The position numbers were made by a program, and so were the translations under genes. The notes under the pieces are model-generated. The model saw nothing but the letters and a program-made list of their open reading frames with translations, was not told the DNA's origin and made no database searches. This document shows positions 52,901 to 61,689 of a stretch of 64,000 nucleotides of DNA, piece by piece. The stretch is from Leptospiraceae bacterium (GTDB taxonomy: Bacteria > Spirochaetota > Leptospiria > Leptospirales > Leptospiraceae), in NCBI GenBank assembly GCA_024233835.1, contig JACKPC010000006.1:248001-312000 (forward strand), written 5' to 3'. How positions within the stretch are numbered: the stretch's first letter is position 1; each line of letters opens with the position of its first letter.

Positions 52901-53929
52901 AATAGATAAAGATCCAGAAGGCTGAATAATAAGAGAAGTTACGCTGGCTTCAGAGATGGTTAAATTGGCTGAAGCATTCACTCCATTCCAACTGGCCGAA
53001 ATAGAGGCTGAACCTGCTGATAGAGCACTGGCCTGTCCTTTTGTAATTCCGGAATTTACAATGCTAACAGTAGAATCATTCGATGAGGACCAATTCACCA
53101 GAGAAGTTACATCTTGAGTAGAACCATCCGAGAAAGTCGCAATAGCTTTATACTCGATAATACTTCCTTTTGCTACATTTACAGAACCAACAATGGTAAT
53201 TCCGGTTACTGTTACTGTTTTAACTTCGACACTGGAACTACCTGAAGTAGTGCTACCATCTACAGTATAACTGGCGGTTACAGTAGTAGTTCCTGCACCG
53301 GCACCGGTTACAGTTCCTTTTGTACCCGAAGAATTATTTACAGTGGCTACTGAAGCATTTGCACTTCCCCAATCTACAAATTCGGTTAAATCCTGAGTGG
53401 TTCCATCAGAAAAAACTCCAACAGCGGTATAATCTACGGAGGTTCCCGCAGCAATAGAATCAGAACGAGAAACCTGGATAGCAGTCAGAGTTGCAGTACT
53501 AACGGTTAATTTTGCTTTTCCGGAAAGGTCTCCCAGGCTTGCAGAAATATTGCATGAACCCGCTGAAGCACCTGTGGCGATTCCGCTTGCATCTACATTT
53601 GCAATGCCGGTAGCATCACTGGACCAGGTCACTTGAGAACTTAAGTCAGCTCTTGAATTGTCACTATAAATACCGGTGGCTTTAAACTTAAACTTGGTAC
53701 CTTTAGCAATAGATTCTTCAACAGGCTCAATCACTATATTGACAAGCTGGGCTTCGGAACTCCTTTCCGTACCTGTTGCAGTACTACCACTTCCTTTTGC
53801 TTCCCCTGAGGAAGTTTGAGCTTCTTCCTGTCCGGCTATTCCTGAAAATAGAGGAACGGGAATTTTCTTCTTCTTCACACAGGAAGAAAACACCATGAGA
53901 ATTATTGAGATATAAACGAGTCTTTTCAT
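49973..53929 (-). CDS. Lipoprotein with eight Big_2 Ig-like domains, vWA domain and C-terminal membrane segment
   Basis: The 1318-residue protein begins MKRLVYISIILMVFSSC with a lipobox. Eight Big_2-type Ig-like domains of about 85-92 residues (about 65-785) follow, each with a core like QFTAIGTYSDGSTVDLT, W.SS and AG.STITA. After a 190-residue region with three Cys comes a vWA domain with the MIDAS sequence VDNSGSM (about residue 980). The last 30 residues are HPGQAGIAG, a hydrophobic stretch and LKLQRRNA, like a sorting or anchor signal. Big_2 arrays act as stalks in adhesins such as Leptospira Lig and Yersinia invasin. It is probably a surface protein that binds host or matrix ligands through vWA. 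Having both a lipobox and a C-terminal anchor is unusual. Confidence 0.88.
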   Translation of the reverse strand: MKRLVYISIILMVFSSCVKKKKIPVPLFSGIAGQEEAQTSSGEAKGSGSTATGTERSSEAQLVNIVIEPVEESIAKGTKFKFKATGIYSDNSRADLSSQVTWSSDATGIANVDASGIATGASAGSCNISASLGDLSGKAKLTVSTATLTAIQVSRSDSIAAGTSVDYTAVGVFSDGTTQDLTEFVDWGSANASVATVNNSSGTKGTVTGAGAGTTTVTASYTVDGSTTSGSSSVEVKTVTVTGITIVGSVNVAKGSIIEYKAIATFSDGSTQDVTSLVNWSSSNDSTVSIVNSGITKGQASALSAGSASISASWNGVNASANLTISEASVTSLIIQPSGSLSIADGTTQQFKAIATFSDGTTQDVTDRVTWTSSTGSVASISNQLGTEGLATGYAVGSTTITAMLGSKTASATLNVSAATLQSIAISGNATVAKGGNTQLTATGTYSDGSTVDITNLVTWSSDNTNVSVSNASSDRGKAYGDNSGTSNITASLDGVSVSKVITVPVPTLQSISISGSSTIAKGGSTQLTAIGTYSDGSTVDLTSSVAWTSSDTSKATVDAVTKGKINAVDAGSSTITASFGGVSGTLNINVSPATLSSISIGNDATINQGGTKQFTAIGTYSDNSTADITSLVSWSSATGSVAAITSDSTSADHGKAVGVGAGSSVITATMGSVSGSATLTVNAVTLSSITVSSGGTIAKDGTKQFTATATYSDGSTADVTSQVSWSSSNQSVATISDGSSNKGLATGVAGGSTTITATMNGKTANTTLNVNATETIGDYTVTMPSGLNTGSTPTGDFTGITYQGNPAEVSGFISTSDDSSVSTCAQFGTKILTAISGDTSYVASSSVISSNVPTGVSCTATYNLAVTTKSSQTVTEVSNEFIKIIGTSIPNGSVSNLPVSGATETADTSFRVVIQATYNSTGNELVGVGVSRASTYSSNEGVLNSLLDGTNISTTGTTRLSKVDNFSGSADPKVDFVWVVDNSGSMSQEQASVVNNSVTFFDKLDGKHLDFRLGVITTGNKTSTTDGLPTYNGEDLLGTGWTTSSDGAQAFKDNVNKAGIKGSGTESGVYYAVKALGGFGDTATVSPRTGAKLIFVILSDEGDQYSSYAGSAFDTSSNIFVSNQYKVYSIIGIYDGSVTVSGATIGQPGKCDSNTSENSVYPQATDSNNSTTTYFNLAAATGGSSSTICATDYSAILDNIATQAAATSSSYVLSQTPVSSTISVTVNGATVANDASNGWTYNASTNSIVFAGTAWPAQGATIVVTYEYNQSTAMGSQSDNKLMAYLKAHPGQAGIAGLMALAALGLLTILKLQRRNA

Positions 53930-54080
53930 GTTTTCTTCACCTTCTGTGCTATAAGACGTTATAGGAAATTTCTATAAAACATTTTTTTTATTTTTTTTTC
54001 TTTTTACTTGGTCAATATGCCCCAAATAAAATGAATAAATTTGAAATCATCATTTTTCCTATTTTGCATTTTATGGTTGA

Positions 54081-54109
54081 TTGACAGCCTTAAAATAATA
54101 ACATAAAGA
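54081..54109 (+). promoter_or_regulatory. Probable promoter of the helical secreted protein gene
   Basis: A perfect TTGACA (54081-54086) is followed after 17 bases by TAAAGA (54104-54109), 30 bases before the start codon at 54140, which has GAAGGA upstream. The -10 box is weak. Confidence 0.4.
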
Positions 54110-54139
54110 AAAATAGGGGATTCTCCGAAGGATTATTCA

Positions 54140-54946
54140 ATGAAATTTATACTAAAATTAAACTTATTATTGGTTTTATTATCAGTTTCCATCTATTCTG
54201 AAGCACCGGAAGATGAGTTAAACAGTGTTAAGGTTATTATTTCAGGGACAAAAGAGGCTGAGGGCGGTCCCTGGGGCAAAGAAGCTGATGATAAAAAAGC
54301 CTTTAAAGACGTAAGGATTTTTGATGAAATCAGCGAAGAGTATTCGAAAGAGCTTCTGAAGGATGCTGCTAAGAATTTCAACGAATCTTTTTCAGGCTTT
54401 CAAAAAGCCAGAGAAGTAGCTCGTAAAAAACAGGAAGAATTCGAAAAAGAAGAAAAATACTATCGTCCGGAAGAAGGTGGATGGCGAAAAAGAGAGGATG
54501 AAGAGAAAGAAAAAAGGGTAACGGAAAAAATCATTATTCAGGGTCGAAAGGCTGCCATCGCCAGTTTGATAAAAGCTATGAAAACCATGGATAAAATCCA
54601 GAACCCCAGTGTCGAAAAAAATAATGTATACCTCGATCTGAAAGCCAGTATCTACCGGGAATATATTAAGCATCAATTCGCACTCAAGAATTATCAGCAA
54701 ACAGCCGGAATCCTGGAAAAATATCTGAAATTAGGGGAAGATTATGAAAAAGAACCTCATCCCCATAAAATGCTGGCCATGTGCTATGAATTTAATCAAA
54801 AATATGCAGCCAAATACAAGGAAAAATCTGTTTATGAACACTATAAAAATTTAAAATACGAACAGCTTTTAAGGTATACCGAACTGGCATACGGAAAAGA
54901 CTCCAGTCAGTATGACAGGGTTTTAAAGAAAATCAGTCGTAATTAA
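54140..54946 (+). CDS. Secreted helical protein, function unknown
   Basis: The 268-residue protein has a signal peptide (MKFILKLNLLLVLLSVSIYS) and a largely helical, highly charged mature part, with a run of Lys, Arg and Glu at about 90-130 (EGGWRKREDEEKEK) and TPR-like helices further on (LKNYQQTAGILEKYLKLGED). The size, helicity and secretion would fit a periplasmic structural protein such as the Leptospira flagellar sheath proteins, but I cannot confirm that. It is a single gene ended by a hairpin. Confidence 0.65.
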   Translation: MKFILKLNLLLVLLSVSIYSEAPEDELNSVKVIISGTKEAEGGPWGKEADDKKAFKDVRIFDEISEEYSKELLKDAAKNFNESFSGFQKAREVARKKQEEFEKEEKYYRPEEGGWRKREDEEKEKRVTEKIIIQGRKAAIASLIKAMKTMDKIQNPSVEKNNVYLDLKASIYREYIKHQFALKNYQQTAGILEKYLKLGEDYEKEPHPHKMLAMCYEFNQKYAAKYKEKSVYEHYKNLKYEQLLRYTELAYGKDSSQYDRVLKKISRN

Positions 54947-54958
54947 TTTCTCGCCACG

Positions 54959-54978
54959 CCTGTGATTGAAGTCACAGG
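54959..54978 (+). terminator. Intrinsic terminator
   Basis: CCTGTGA and TCACAGG form a 7-bp stem around TTGAAG, followed by TTTTCTTCTTCT. It ends the helical protein gene and overlaps the last codons of the convergent gene at 54972. Confidence 0.75.
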
Positions 54979-55814
54979 TTTTCTTCTTCTACAGGAATCC
55001 CCAGACGTTTCTTTAATTCAATATTTTCTTTATACAAAGCTTTTATTTCTTCAATAGTATATCTGGAAAGTTTTTCATGGGCATTGATGATTTTATTCAT
55101 CTCGATTTCTTCGAGCCGGGAAAACTGCAGGGCTTTCTCTGTAGCTTCTTTATCTGTTAAAGCGTCTTTTAGTTCAGCTTCCCTCAGACGATCCAATTGC
55201 TCATTGGCCTGGATTCGCTTATGAAGTTCCATGATTTCGTGGTCACGGTAGTCATTTAAATTTTTTACTGCATCGCTAATTTTGCGATTAAAACCCCTTA
55301 AACCTACCTCATAATTTAAAAGTTTCTCCAGTGCATGTATTGTTTCTTCAGAATTCTTATTTTCCCGCTTAGCCAATTCAAATATACCTTCTAACTGGTC
55401 TAAGCCGGGGTTTCCATTGGCAAGTTCAATGGTTACCTGCCTGTAGTATTCTAAAAGAAAACACCTATCAATCAAGCCTCTGAGTAACACAGGTCGCAAG
55501 GGAGAACCCAGAACAATAAAGCGGTAACCTATGCTTTCATCTTCCAGAGGATTTTCTTCGGAACTTGAAATAATGATGGTTGTGGATACAGCAGGATGAG
55601 AATTAAAGAAATTTACAACTTCTGTTTTTTTTTGTATCCACTGATCAGGTGTAATTTCAAAATAAACAAGGTTTATTTCATCTATTGGATAATGAACATC
55701 TTTATAGTTACTATGATTGCACTCATGTAACCTTATTTCAACTTTATCATTTCTCCAAAGCTCGAAAGGAAAGCTATTATTTTCGGAAATATGCCAGATG
55801 TTAGAAACTTTCAC
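54972..55814 (-). CDS. Coiled-coil protein with a degenerate receiver-like N-terminus
   Basis: The 280-residue protein has no export signal. Residues 1-125 have the strand-helix rhythm of a response-regulator receiver, including STTIIISSS and VLGSPLRPVLLRGLIDR in the positions of the conserved Thr/Ser and Lys-Pro regions, but no clear phosphoacceptor Asp. Residues about 130-275 are a long coiled coil. It could be a scaffold in signalling or cell shape. It follows the LptF/G-like gene (82-base gap) on the same strand. The receiver assignment is inference. Confidence 0.6.
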   Translation of the reverse strand: MKVSNIWHISENNSFPFELWRNDKVEIRLHECNHSNYKDVHYPIDEINLVYFEITPDQWIQKKTEVVNFFNSHPAVSTTIIISSSEENPLEDESIGYRFIVLGSPLRPVLLRGLIDRCFLLEYYRQVTIELANGNPGLDQLEGIFELAKRENKNSEETIHALEKLLNYEVGLRGFNRKISDAVKNLNDYRDHEIMELHKRIQANEQLDRLREAELKDALTDKEATEKALQFSRLEEIEMNKIINAHEKLSRYTIEEIKALYKENIELKKRLGIPVEEENL

Positions 55815-55896
55815 TCTTACCTCTTTCCCTGTTTTGCAATTACTGGATATAGTTTCAAGAATTTATTATAATTCCAGCATTATTTTCTTTCAGTCC

Positions 55897-57651
55897 TCAG
55901 GATTCATCCTTTCGAAAAAACATCCGGATGAAATGGCGAAGCTTTAAATAGTAAAAATACAGGTTGCGAAAAAGAAATATAAGAGGAAAAAAGACAGGTC
56001 GGATATATTTCCATAGGAAAGTAAAAATTCGCCCAATTGGTGAGAATATTTTGCTAAAAAAATGGGAAACAGGTTGTAACTTTTTTAGTAAAGCCAGGTA
56101 GGCTTTTCCCCAAAGGGTATCTTTAAGGGTTATATCAGTTCGACTGAGCATGATATAAATACTCAAAATAGCAATGGTAATATTGGCCAGCCAGGGTCCT
56201 ATCCAATCCGGAACTTTGGGATTATAGGAAATATTTTCCCCGGCTATAAAAAGTGCATAGTAAATAAACAGAAAAATCACAGCAAGGGTAAAACTCATTC
56301 CTTTTCCGGATCTTTTTACAACAAGTCCCAGAGGAAAGGAAAGAAAGAAGAAAATTTGACAGGAAATTGGCATAGCCACACGACGGTTTATTTCAATATT
56401 GAAAGCGGTAATGGTTTTTTGTGAATCTTTTAATAGTTTAGTAAGTTGTGTATAGACAGCAAATCGATTGGATAACTCTTCCGGGCTGAGACTTTTTTCA
56501 GCTGCACCCTTGATAATTTCCAGCTTCATCTGGAGAATCAGATCCTTGAGACCCTTGATGCCCTTAATACTGAGTCCGTATTCTTTTAAAATTTCTAGAC
56601 CGGGAATTTTTTCCAGACCCTCACTCTGAATACTATTTCGAATATGGAATAGCATAGGAAAAGAAAAGGTTTCAGGTTTTACATTCAAATTCATTATACG
56701 GCTTTCATTGCTTTTGCTGGGAAGATTATAATCCATCTCTCCGTTTAAAAAATTTACAATAGAAAAACCGTTTCGTTTTTCATCCCATTCCACAAGAAAT
56801 CCTTCCTGAAGACGGATAGATTTTTCATACTTTCCATTTGAGTTTAATTTCTCTATGGTATAACCTTTTTTTGCAGAAATAATCTGGGTTATTCTCGAAC
56901 CTCCCATGGGAATCATTTGATTATTATGCCTTATATATTCATTTCCTTCTAAAAAAATTTCCCACTCTCGAATTTGGACCCCCCGTAATTGGCCTGTCTC
57001 ACGATTTAAACCTTCTGTATACATAGTTCTGGCTCTGGATTGAAAAGTCTCCTGGTGATTATCTCCACTAAATTGTCCCGGAGTCACGGCCAACATGGGA
57101 TTGTAGGCTACAATCCAGTTATTAAACTCATCCATTTTCATAGTATTACGGGGAACAACTTCAAAATTTAAATAAGCAACTAAAAGAGCCATGATAAACC
57201 CAAAAAATAGGAAATTAGAATAAATCTTTCCAAAGCTCACACCGGCAGAACGCATGGCGGTTATTTCGGAGTCACCGGATAACCTACCGGCAGCCATGAT
57301 TCCACTCATCAGGCAGGCCATAGGTATCGTATTGGGAAGAGTATTTATTACAACATAAGAAAAGTAGTCCAAAAGACGAATGGGATCTACTCCCTTTCCG
57401 ACGATAAGCCCTACCATCTTCTGGAGAGCCATCGCCATATAGATCATGGTGAAAAAAGAAAGTGCCACCACAAAAGGACCAATAATTTCAGTAAAGATGT
57501 ATAAATTTAATACCGGAATCCATTTATAAGGACTCCATCGATGAACATCCGTGTGAACTTTAAAATCGGCAGGAAGATCACTGACAGAGGAAAGGCGAAC
57601 TGTCCTGAGATCGCTTCCTTTTTTTGTATTACTATCATCGACTCCACTCAT
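55897..57651 (-). CDS. LptF/LptG-family lipopolysaccharide export permease
   Basis: The 584-residue protein has the YjgP/YjgQ layout: an N-terminal helix group with LYIFTEIIGPFVVALSFFT and IPMACLMSGIMAAGRLSGDS, a periplasmic beta-jellyroll insert (about 195-345), and a C-terminal helix group with INRRVAMPISCQIFFFLSFP and LGLVVKRSGKG. This is the inner membrane part of the Lpt machine that moves LPS to the outer membrane. A basic, hydrophobic extension of about 80 residues follows. Whether it corresponds to LptF or LptG cannot be told; the partner is not in the window. Confidence 0.9.
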   Translation of the reverse strand: MSGVDDSNTKKGSDLRTVRLSSVSDLPADFKVHTDVHRWSPYKWIPVLNLYIFTEIIGPFVVALSFFTMIYMAMALQKMVGLIVGKGVDPIRLLDYFSYVVINTLPNTIPMACLMSGIMAAGRLSGDSEITAMRSAGVSFGKIYSNFLFFGFIMALLVAYLNFEVVPRNTMKMDEFNNWIVAYNPMLAVTPGQFSGDNHQETFQSRARTMYTEGLNRETGQLRGVQIREWEIFLEGNEYIRHNNQMIPMGGSRITQIISAKKGYTIEKLNSNGKYEKSIRLQEGFLVEWDEKRNGFSIVNFLNGEMDYNLPSKSNESRIMNLNVKPETFSFPMLFHIRNSIQSEGLEKIPGLEILKEYGLSIKGIKGLKDLILQMKLEIIKGAAEKSLSPEELSNRFAVYTQLTKLLKDSQKTITAFNIEINRRVAMPISCQIFFFLSFPLGLVVKRSGKGMSFTLAVIFLFIYYALFIAGENISYNPKVPDWIGPWLANITIAILSIYIMLSRTDITLKDTLWGKAYLALLKKLQPVSHFFSKIFSPIGRIFTFLWKYIRPVFFPLIFLFRNLYFYYLKLRHFIRMFFRKDES

Positions 57652-57793
57652 TGCTTTCAGATTTTACAAGAAAAGTTTTTTGTCTATCAAAATATATTCC
57701 AATCCCTGTAAACCTGAGCTTTTGAAATTTTCGATTTGCAATTTTACCATATCCTTATGCTCTGGTAATAGATGAGGATAAGCGTCTTACTTT

Positions 57794-57937
57794 ATGCAAG
57801 AAGAAATTAATTCAGAACTGACAAGAGCCATAGACAAATTAAAAAAGCTGCCGGAGGAAAATCAAAGACAGGTGATTGAATTCATTGATTTTCTTTCCCT
57901 TATCAATATACCTTCACAATCCGAAGAAAATTCTTAA
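57794..57937 (+). CDS. Very small DUF2281-like protein
   Basis: A 47-codon frame from ATG 57794 reads, in its middle, KLPEENQRQVIEFIDFLSL, a close match to the DUF2281 pattern (LP.E....V..FI.FL) of small VapB-like or regulatory proteins. It sits alone between the divergent LptF/G gene and topA, and its stop TAA at 57935-57937 abuts the end of the topA frame at 57938. No toxin gene is nearby. Short length keeps the confidence moderate. Confidence 0.5.
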   Translation: MQEEINSELTRAIDKLKKLPEENQRQVIEFIDFLSLINIPSQSEENS

Positions 57938-59794
57938 CTATATATATTCCATAAATTCACAATGAGGAAAGCGGGAACACTGTTGATATTTCTTTCCCCG
58001 ACCTGTGTTTTTTACTTTTATCTCTCCCTTATTACATAAAGGACAGAGGTTTTTCTTTTCAGGTTCTGATTCCAAATTATTCTTTTTTGTTGTAAATGGC
58101 TTTTTTTTTGTCTGAACTAAACATTTCTGAAGAGATGAATAAAAGTCTTTTATCAGTTGCAAACGTTCAAGCTTTTTCATTTCAACTAAATCCAACTTTT
58201 TTTCGATAGAAGCTGTAAACTTTTCATCTATAAATTCTATAAAATTCTCACATAATCTTGTATTTACAAGTAAACCTAACTCTTCCGGCAATAGATAATT
58301 TTTCTCTTTTCGAATATACTTACGTTTGAATAAAACATTTAAACTCGAAGCATAGGTGGAAGGCCGACCCACTCCACTTGATTCCATTTTCCTTATAATT
58401 GTTGCTTCCGTAAAAGGAATTGGGGCCTCAGTATTTTTTTTCTCCCAAAAAAACTTTTCCACAACATATTCCTTACCCTTTTCTAAATGATGTGGTTTCT
58501 CTTTTTTCTTATTTTCTCCTGTAAATACAGTGAAACCCTCAAAAACAACTTCCTTTTGCTTATTTAAAAAATAATAATCTTTTCTTTTAGAAAGATATTT
58601 ATATTCCACACTTTGCTCCGCGGCCATCCCTGATACAACAAATCTTTCCCAGATTAATTTATATAAATCTAATAAATCTTTAGGTAACTTATTTGTATAA
58701 TTCTTAGGCTCCCGGCTTATGCTTACCGGACGGATGGCTTCATGAGCATCCTGAATATTTCCTTTTTTGGATTTTCTTTGCATAAGACCTATGAACACTT
58801 TACCAAATTGTTTTTCGATATAAATACGCCTTTTTAAAGCCGCTTCTTCACTAATTCGAACAGAATCCGTTCTCATATATGTTATAAAACCCAATCTTCC
58901 TTCTCCGGCTATATCAACTCCTTCATATAGTTTCTGTGCGAGTAACATAGTTTTGTTGGCCGGAAATTTTAACCTGCGATAGGCTTCTTGTTGCAGGGTA
59001 GATGTAGTAAAAGGTGGAGGTGGATACCGTGTTTTCTTTTCTGATTGGATATCAACAACTTTTAATTTTACTTCTGTTTCATTTTTTTCTAATTTGTTTA
59101 AATCTTTTATAATATCCTCCACCTGTTTCTGAGAAGATAAATGTAATGTTTTTAAAGAAGTATCAACAGGTTCGACTAATAGAAATAACAGACCCTCTCT
59201 AAGTTCAGCACTTACCTCATAGTATTCCTCGGTAGCAAATTCCTCTATTTCCTTTTGTCTATCACAAATCCACTTTAATACAGTAGATTGAACCCTTCCT
59301 GCCGATAAACCTGAACGTATATCCCAGAGCAGAGGACTTACTGAATAACCCATAAGTCTATCGATGATTCTTCTCGCTAATTGCGCTTCGACCAGATCCA
59401 AATTTAGCTTTCCAGGATTTTGTAACTCTTTCTTTAATGCTTTCTTACTGATCTCTTTTAAAGTAATTCGCTGGAATAATGCAACGCCACTCTCCTGCAA
59501 AAAATTCTTTATGTGAAAGGCAATAGCTTCTCCTTCCCTATCCGGATCGGTAGCCAAAATAACAGAAGACGAAATTCTTGCTTCCTTAAGAAGTTGTCGT
59601 AAAATCTTTTCCTTCCCCTGAATAATTTCAAATTCAGGATGAAAAGAATTCTTTATATCAACTCCCATCACATGGGAGGGAAGATCCTGAGTATGACCGT
59701 AAGTTGCTAAAACTCGATAGTCTTCCCCCAGATAAGATTGGATTGTTTTTGCCTTAGAAGGAGATTCTACTACCAGTAATACCCGCTTTTTCAT
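57938..59794 (-). CDS. topA: DNA topoisomerase I
   Basis: The 618-residue protein has the Toprim start VVESPSKAKTI, the acidic triad in ATDPDREGEAI, and the active-site Tyr in LGFITYMRTDS. The remaining core motifs are also present: DAHEAIRPV, VGRPSTYA and a C-terminal zinc ribbon (CPLCNKGEI and CSRFPHCEF). It relaxes negatively supercoiled DNA. Only one zinc ribbon is present, shorter than E. coli TopA (three). The ATG at 59794 matches the family start; a longer frame from 59920 would run into the divergent chemotaxis gene. Confidence 0.95.
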   Translation of the reverse strand: MKKRVLLVVESPSKAKTIQSYLGEDYRVLATYGHTQDLPSHVMGVDIKNSFHPEFEIIQGKEKILRQLLKEARISSSVILATDPDREGEAIAFHIKNFLQESGVALFQRITLKEISKKALKKELQNPGKLNLDLVEAQLARRIIDRLMGYSVSPLLWDIRSGLSAGRVQSTVLKWICDRQKEIEEFATEEYYEVSAELREGLLFLLVEPVDTSLKTLHLSSQKQVEDIIKDLNKLEKNETEVKLKVVDIQSEKKTRYPPPPFTTSTLQQEAYRRLKFPANKTMLLAQKLYEGVDIAGEGRLGFITYMRTDSVRISEEAALKRRIYIEKQFGKVFIGLMQRKSKKGNIQDAHEAIRPVSISREPKNYTNKLPKDLLDLYKLIWERFVVSGMAAEQSVEYKYLSKRKDYYFLNKQKEVVFEGFTVFTGENKKKEKPHHLEKGKEYVVEKFFWEKKNTEAPIPFTEATIIRKMESSGVGRPSTYASSLNVLFKRKYIRKEKNYLLPEELGLLVNTRLCENFIEFIDEKFTASIEKKLDLVEMKKLERLQLIKDFYSSLQKCLVQTKKKPFTTKKNNLESEPEKKNLCPLCNKGEIKVKNTGRGKKYQQCSRFPHCEFMEYI

Positions 59795-59875
59795 TTCGGT
59801 CAGAATAAAAAATCTCCTCTTACTGAAAAGAAGAACTTGTATTTTGTAAGCCTTTACAATAAGGTTTTTAAAGTT

Positions 59876-61579
59876 ATGAAAAAAAAAATTCCCCTGAAGC
59901 TTTTCCGTAAGGAAAGACATGCCTCCGGTTTTAAAGTTAGAGAGTCAGAAAAAATCTTTCGAAAAAATTACGAAGAACGCTCCATGAATATGGAGAGAAA
60001 AATTAATAAGATTCGTTACTTCTTTTGCGGTATTTTTCTCGTGACAGCTTTTTCGGCCTATAAAAACGGAAGTCAAAAAGCTGTATACACTTCGCTTTTC
60101 GTAACTGCTATCGTATATTTAATAAACACAATTACCTGGCATATCGTTTTAAACAAAATATCCTACAGGAATTGGATACGTTATGTTACAACTACTCTCG
60201 ATTTACTGGTAGTTTTTTTTGCAAAATTCGGATTTAGCTTTGATCCCTTCCTGGGCTGGGGAACTGCCATTAAAGAGCCGGCCTCTTTTGATGCTTTTTT
60301 CTTATTTATTATCCTTGCCGGACTTAGACTTGATAAAAAGTTTTCCCTTTTCACAGGGATACTATCTGCCATACTTTATATAACTCTTCTTTCTTTATCC
60401 CTGGCAAGCGGACATATGCATTTTAGTAACAGCTTTAAAGAGTTTTTCACTCATAATACTCTTCGTTTTCCTACTGAATTTGCAAAAATTATCTTTCTGC
60501 TTTTTGGATCGTATATTATTTCCATTCTGGCCAACGATACTCGAAGTTACCTGGGAAAGCTTTCTGAATCAGAATCCAGAGCCAACCATAATAATCAATT
60601 AATGGAAGATATATTTGAAAAAGTTGAAGATATTTCCGGAACTCTTCGGGCTATGGTACTAAACCTCGAACAAAGCACAGCCTCCCTACAGATGAATGTG
60701 TTGGAACAGGAGGAATACCTCAAGCAGGATGAAGTAGAAGTTTTTAAAATTCATAAAGATGGAAAAGAAGTAACCGAAATTACCTCTGCCCAGTTACAGC
60801 TTATCACAAATATACTCCATAGAGTTGAAAACTCGGTAGCTTCTATTCAGGATATACAAAAGAATAGTTTTGAAGCCCTAAAAAAAGCCGAAAAAGCCTG
60901 GAGTAGCACAATGGAAAGTAAAAATTTCTTAGAAAAAACGGTTCAAGTTGTTAACGAGATGAAATCTCAATCTGAAAAGATAATCAATATTTCCAATACT
61001 ATCAATGAAATTTCAGATAGAACAAATCTTCTTTCTCTGAATGCTTCTATTGAAGCAGCAAGAGCCGGAGAACACGGAAGAGGATTTTCTGTCGTAGCCT
61101 ATGAAGTCCAAAAACTCGCTGACCAGAGTCTTGGTTCTTCAAGAGAGATTAGCTCGATTATCAATGCAACGGTAAAAAATATTGAGAATGCCTCAAAGAT
61201 GATTCAATCTACATTTGATAAATTAGTTCTGGTAGGGGAAATCACTTCCGAGAATGAAAGCTTCATTCGTAGTTTACAACAAAAGATTACCGAACAGGAA
61301 AAAGCAAACTTTAAGATTAAAAATGAAATTGGAAATGTAACTGACATTTCCGAAAACATTGCTTCTCTTGCCAAAGGTCAAAAGGGTGCCATGGAAGAAT
61401 GGAAAACCAGAAATGAAAAGAAAACAGAAATGGGCGAAGAAACCCTGCATATTTCATCCAAATTAAAAGAACTATCTCATACTCTTGAAATCCATGCAAA
61501 CAAATTACATGAACTGGTTCGTGGAAGGGAAAAGTTTTTAACCGAAGAAAACCGAACCAAACATGCAGGTAAGTCCTAA
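59876..61579 (+). CDS. Methyl-accepting chemotaxis protein with six membrane helices
   Basis: The 567-residue protein has about six membrane helices between residues 40 and 215 and no large periplasmic sensor. A cytoplasmic signalling domain follows with the MCP hairpin tip EISDRTNLLSLNASIEAARA and GRGFSVVAYEVQKLADQS. It should couple to CheA and CheW and control flagellar motor switching. The sensor may detect a membrane-soluble or membrane-state signal. The ATG at 59876 is preferred over TTG 59837. It diverges from topA across a gap of about 80 bases. Confidence 0.92.
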   Translation: MKKKIPLKLFRKERHASGFKVRESEKIFRKNYEERSMNMERKINKIRYFFCGIFLVTAFSAYKNGSQKAVYTSLFVTAIVYLINTITWHIVLNKISYRNWIRYVTTTLDLLVVFFAKFGFSFDPFLGWGTAIKEPASFDAFFLFIILAGLRLDKKFSLFTGILSAILYITLLSLSLASGHMHFSNSFKEFFTHNTLRFPTEFAKIIFLLFGSYIISILANDTRSYLGKLSESESRANHNNQLMEDIFEKVEDISGTLRAMVLNLEQSTASLQMNVLEQEEYLKQDEVEVFKIHKDGKEVTEITSAQLQLITNILHRVENSVASIQDIQKNSFEALKKAEKAWSSTMESKNFLEKTVQVVNEMKSQSEKIINISNTINEISDRTNLLSLNASIEAARAGEHGRGFSVVAYEVQKLADQSLGSSREISSIINATVKNIENASKMIQSTFDKLVLVGEITSENESFIRSLQQKITEQEKANFKIKNEIGNVTDISENIASLAKGQKGAMEEWKTRNEKKTEMGEETLHISSKLKELSHTLEIHANKLHELVRGREKFLTEENRTKHAGKS

Positions 61580-61689
61580 GTAAACGAACAAACACTGGTT
61601 TTCTTACGATTACCCAACTTTTATCGTACAAAAAGCTCAATAATTTATGCTTGATTTTTCTATACAGTTTTTTTACACTGCCGTAAATT

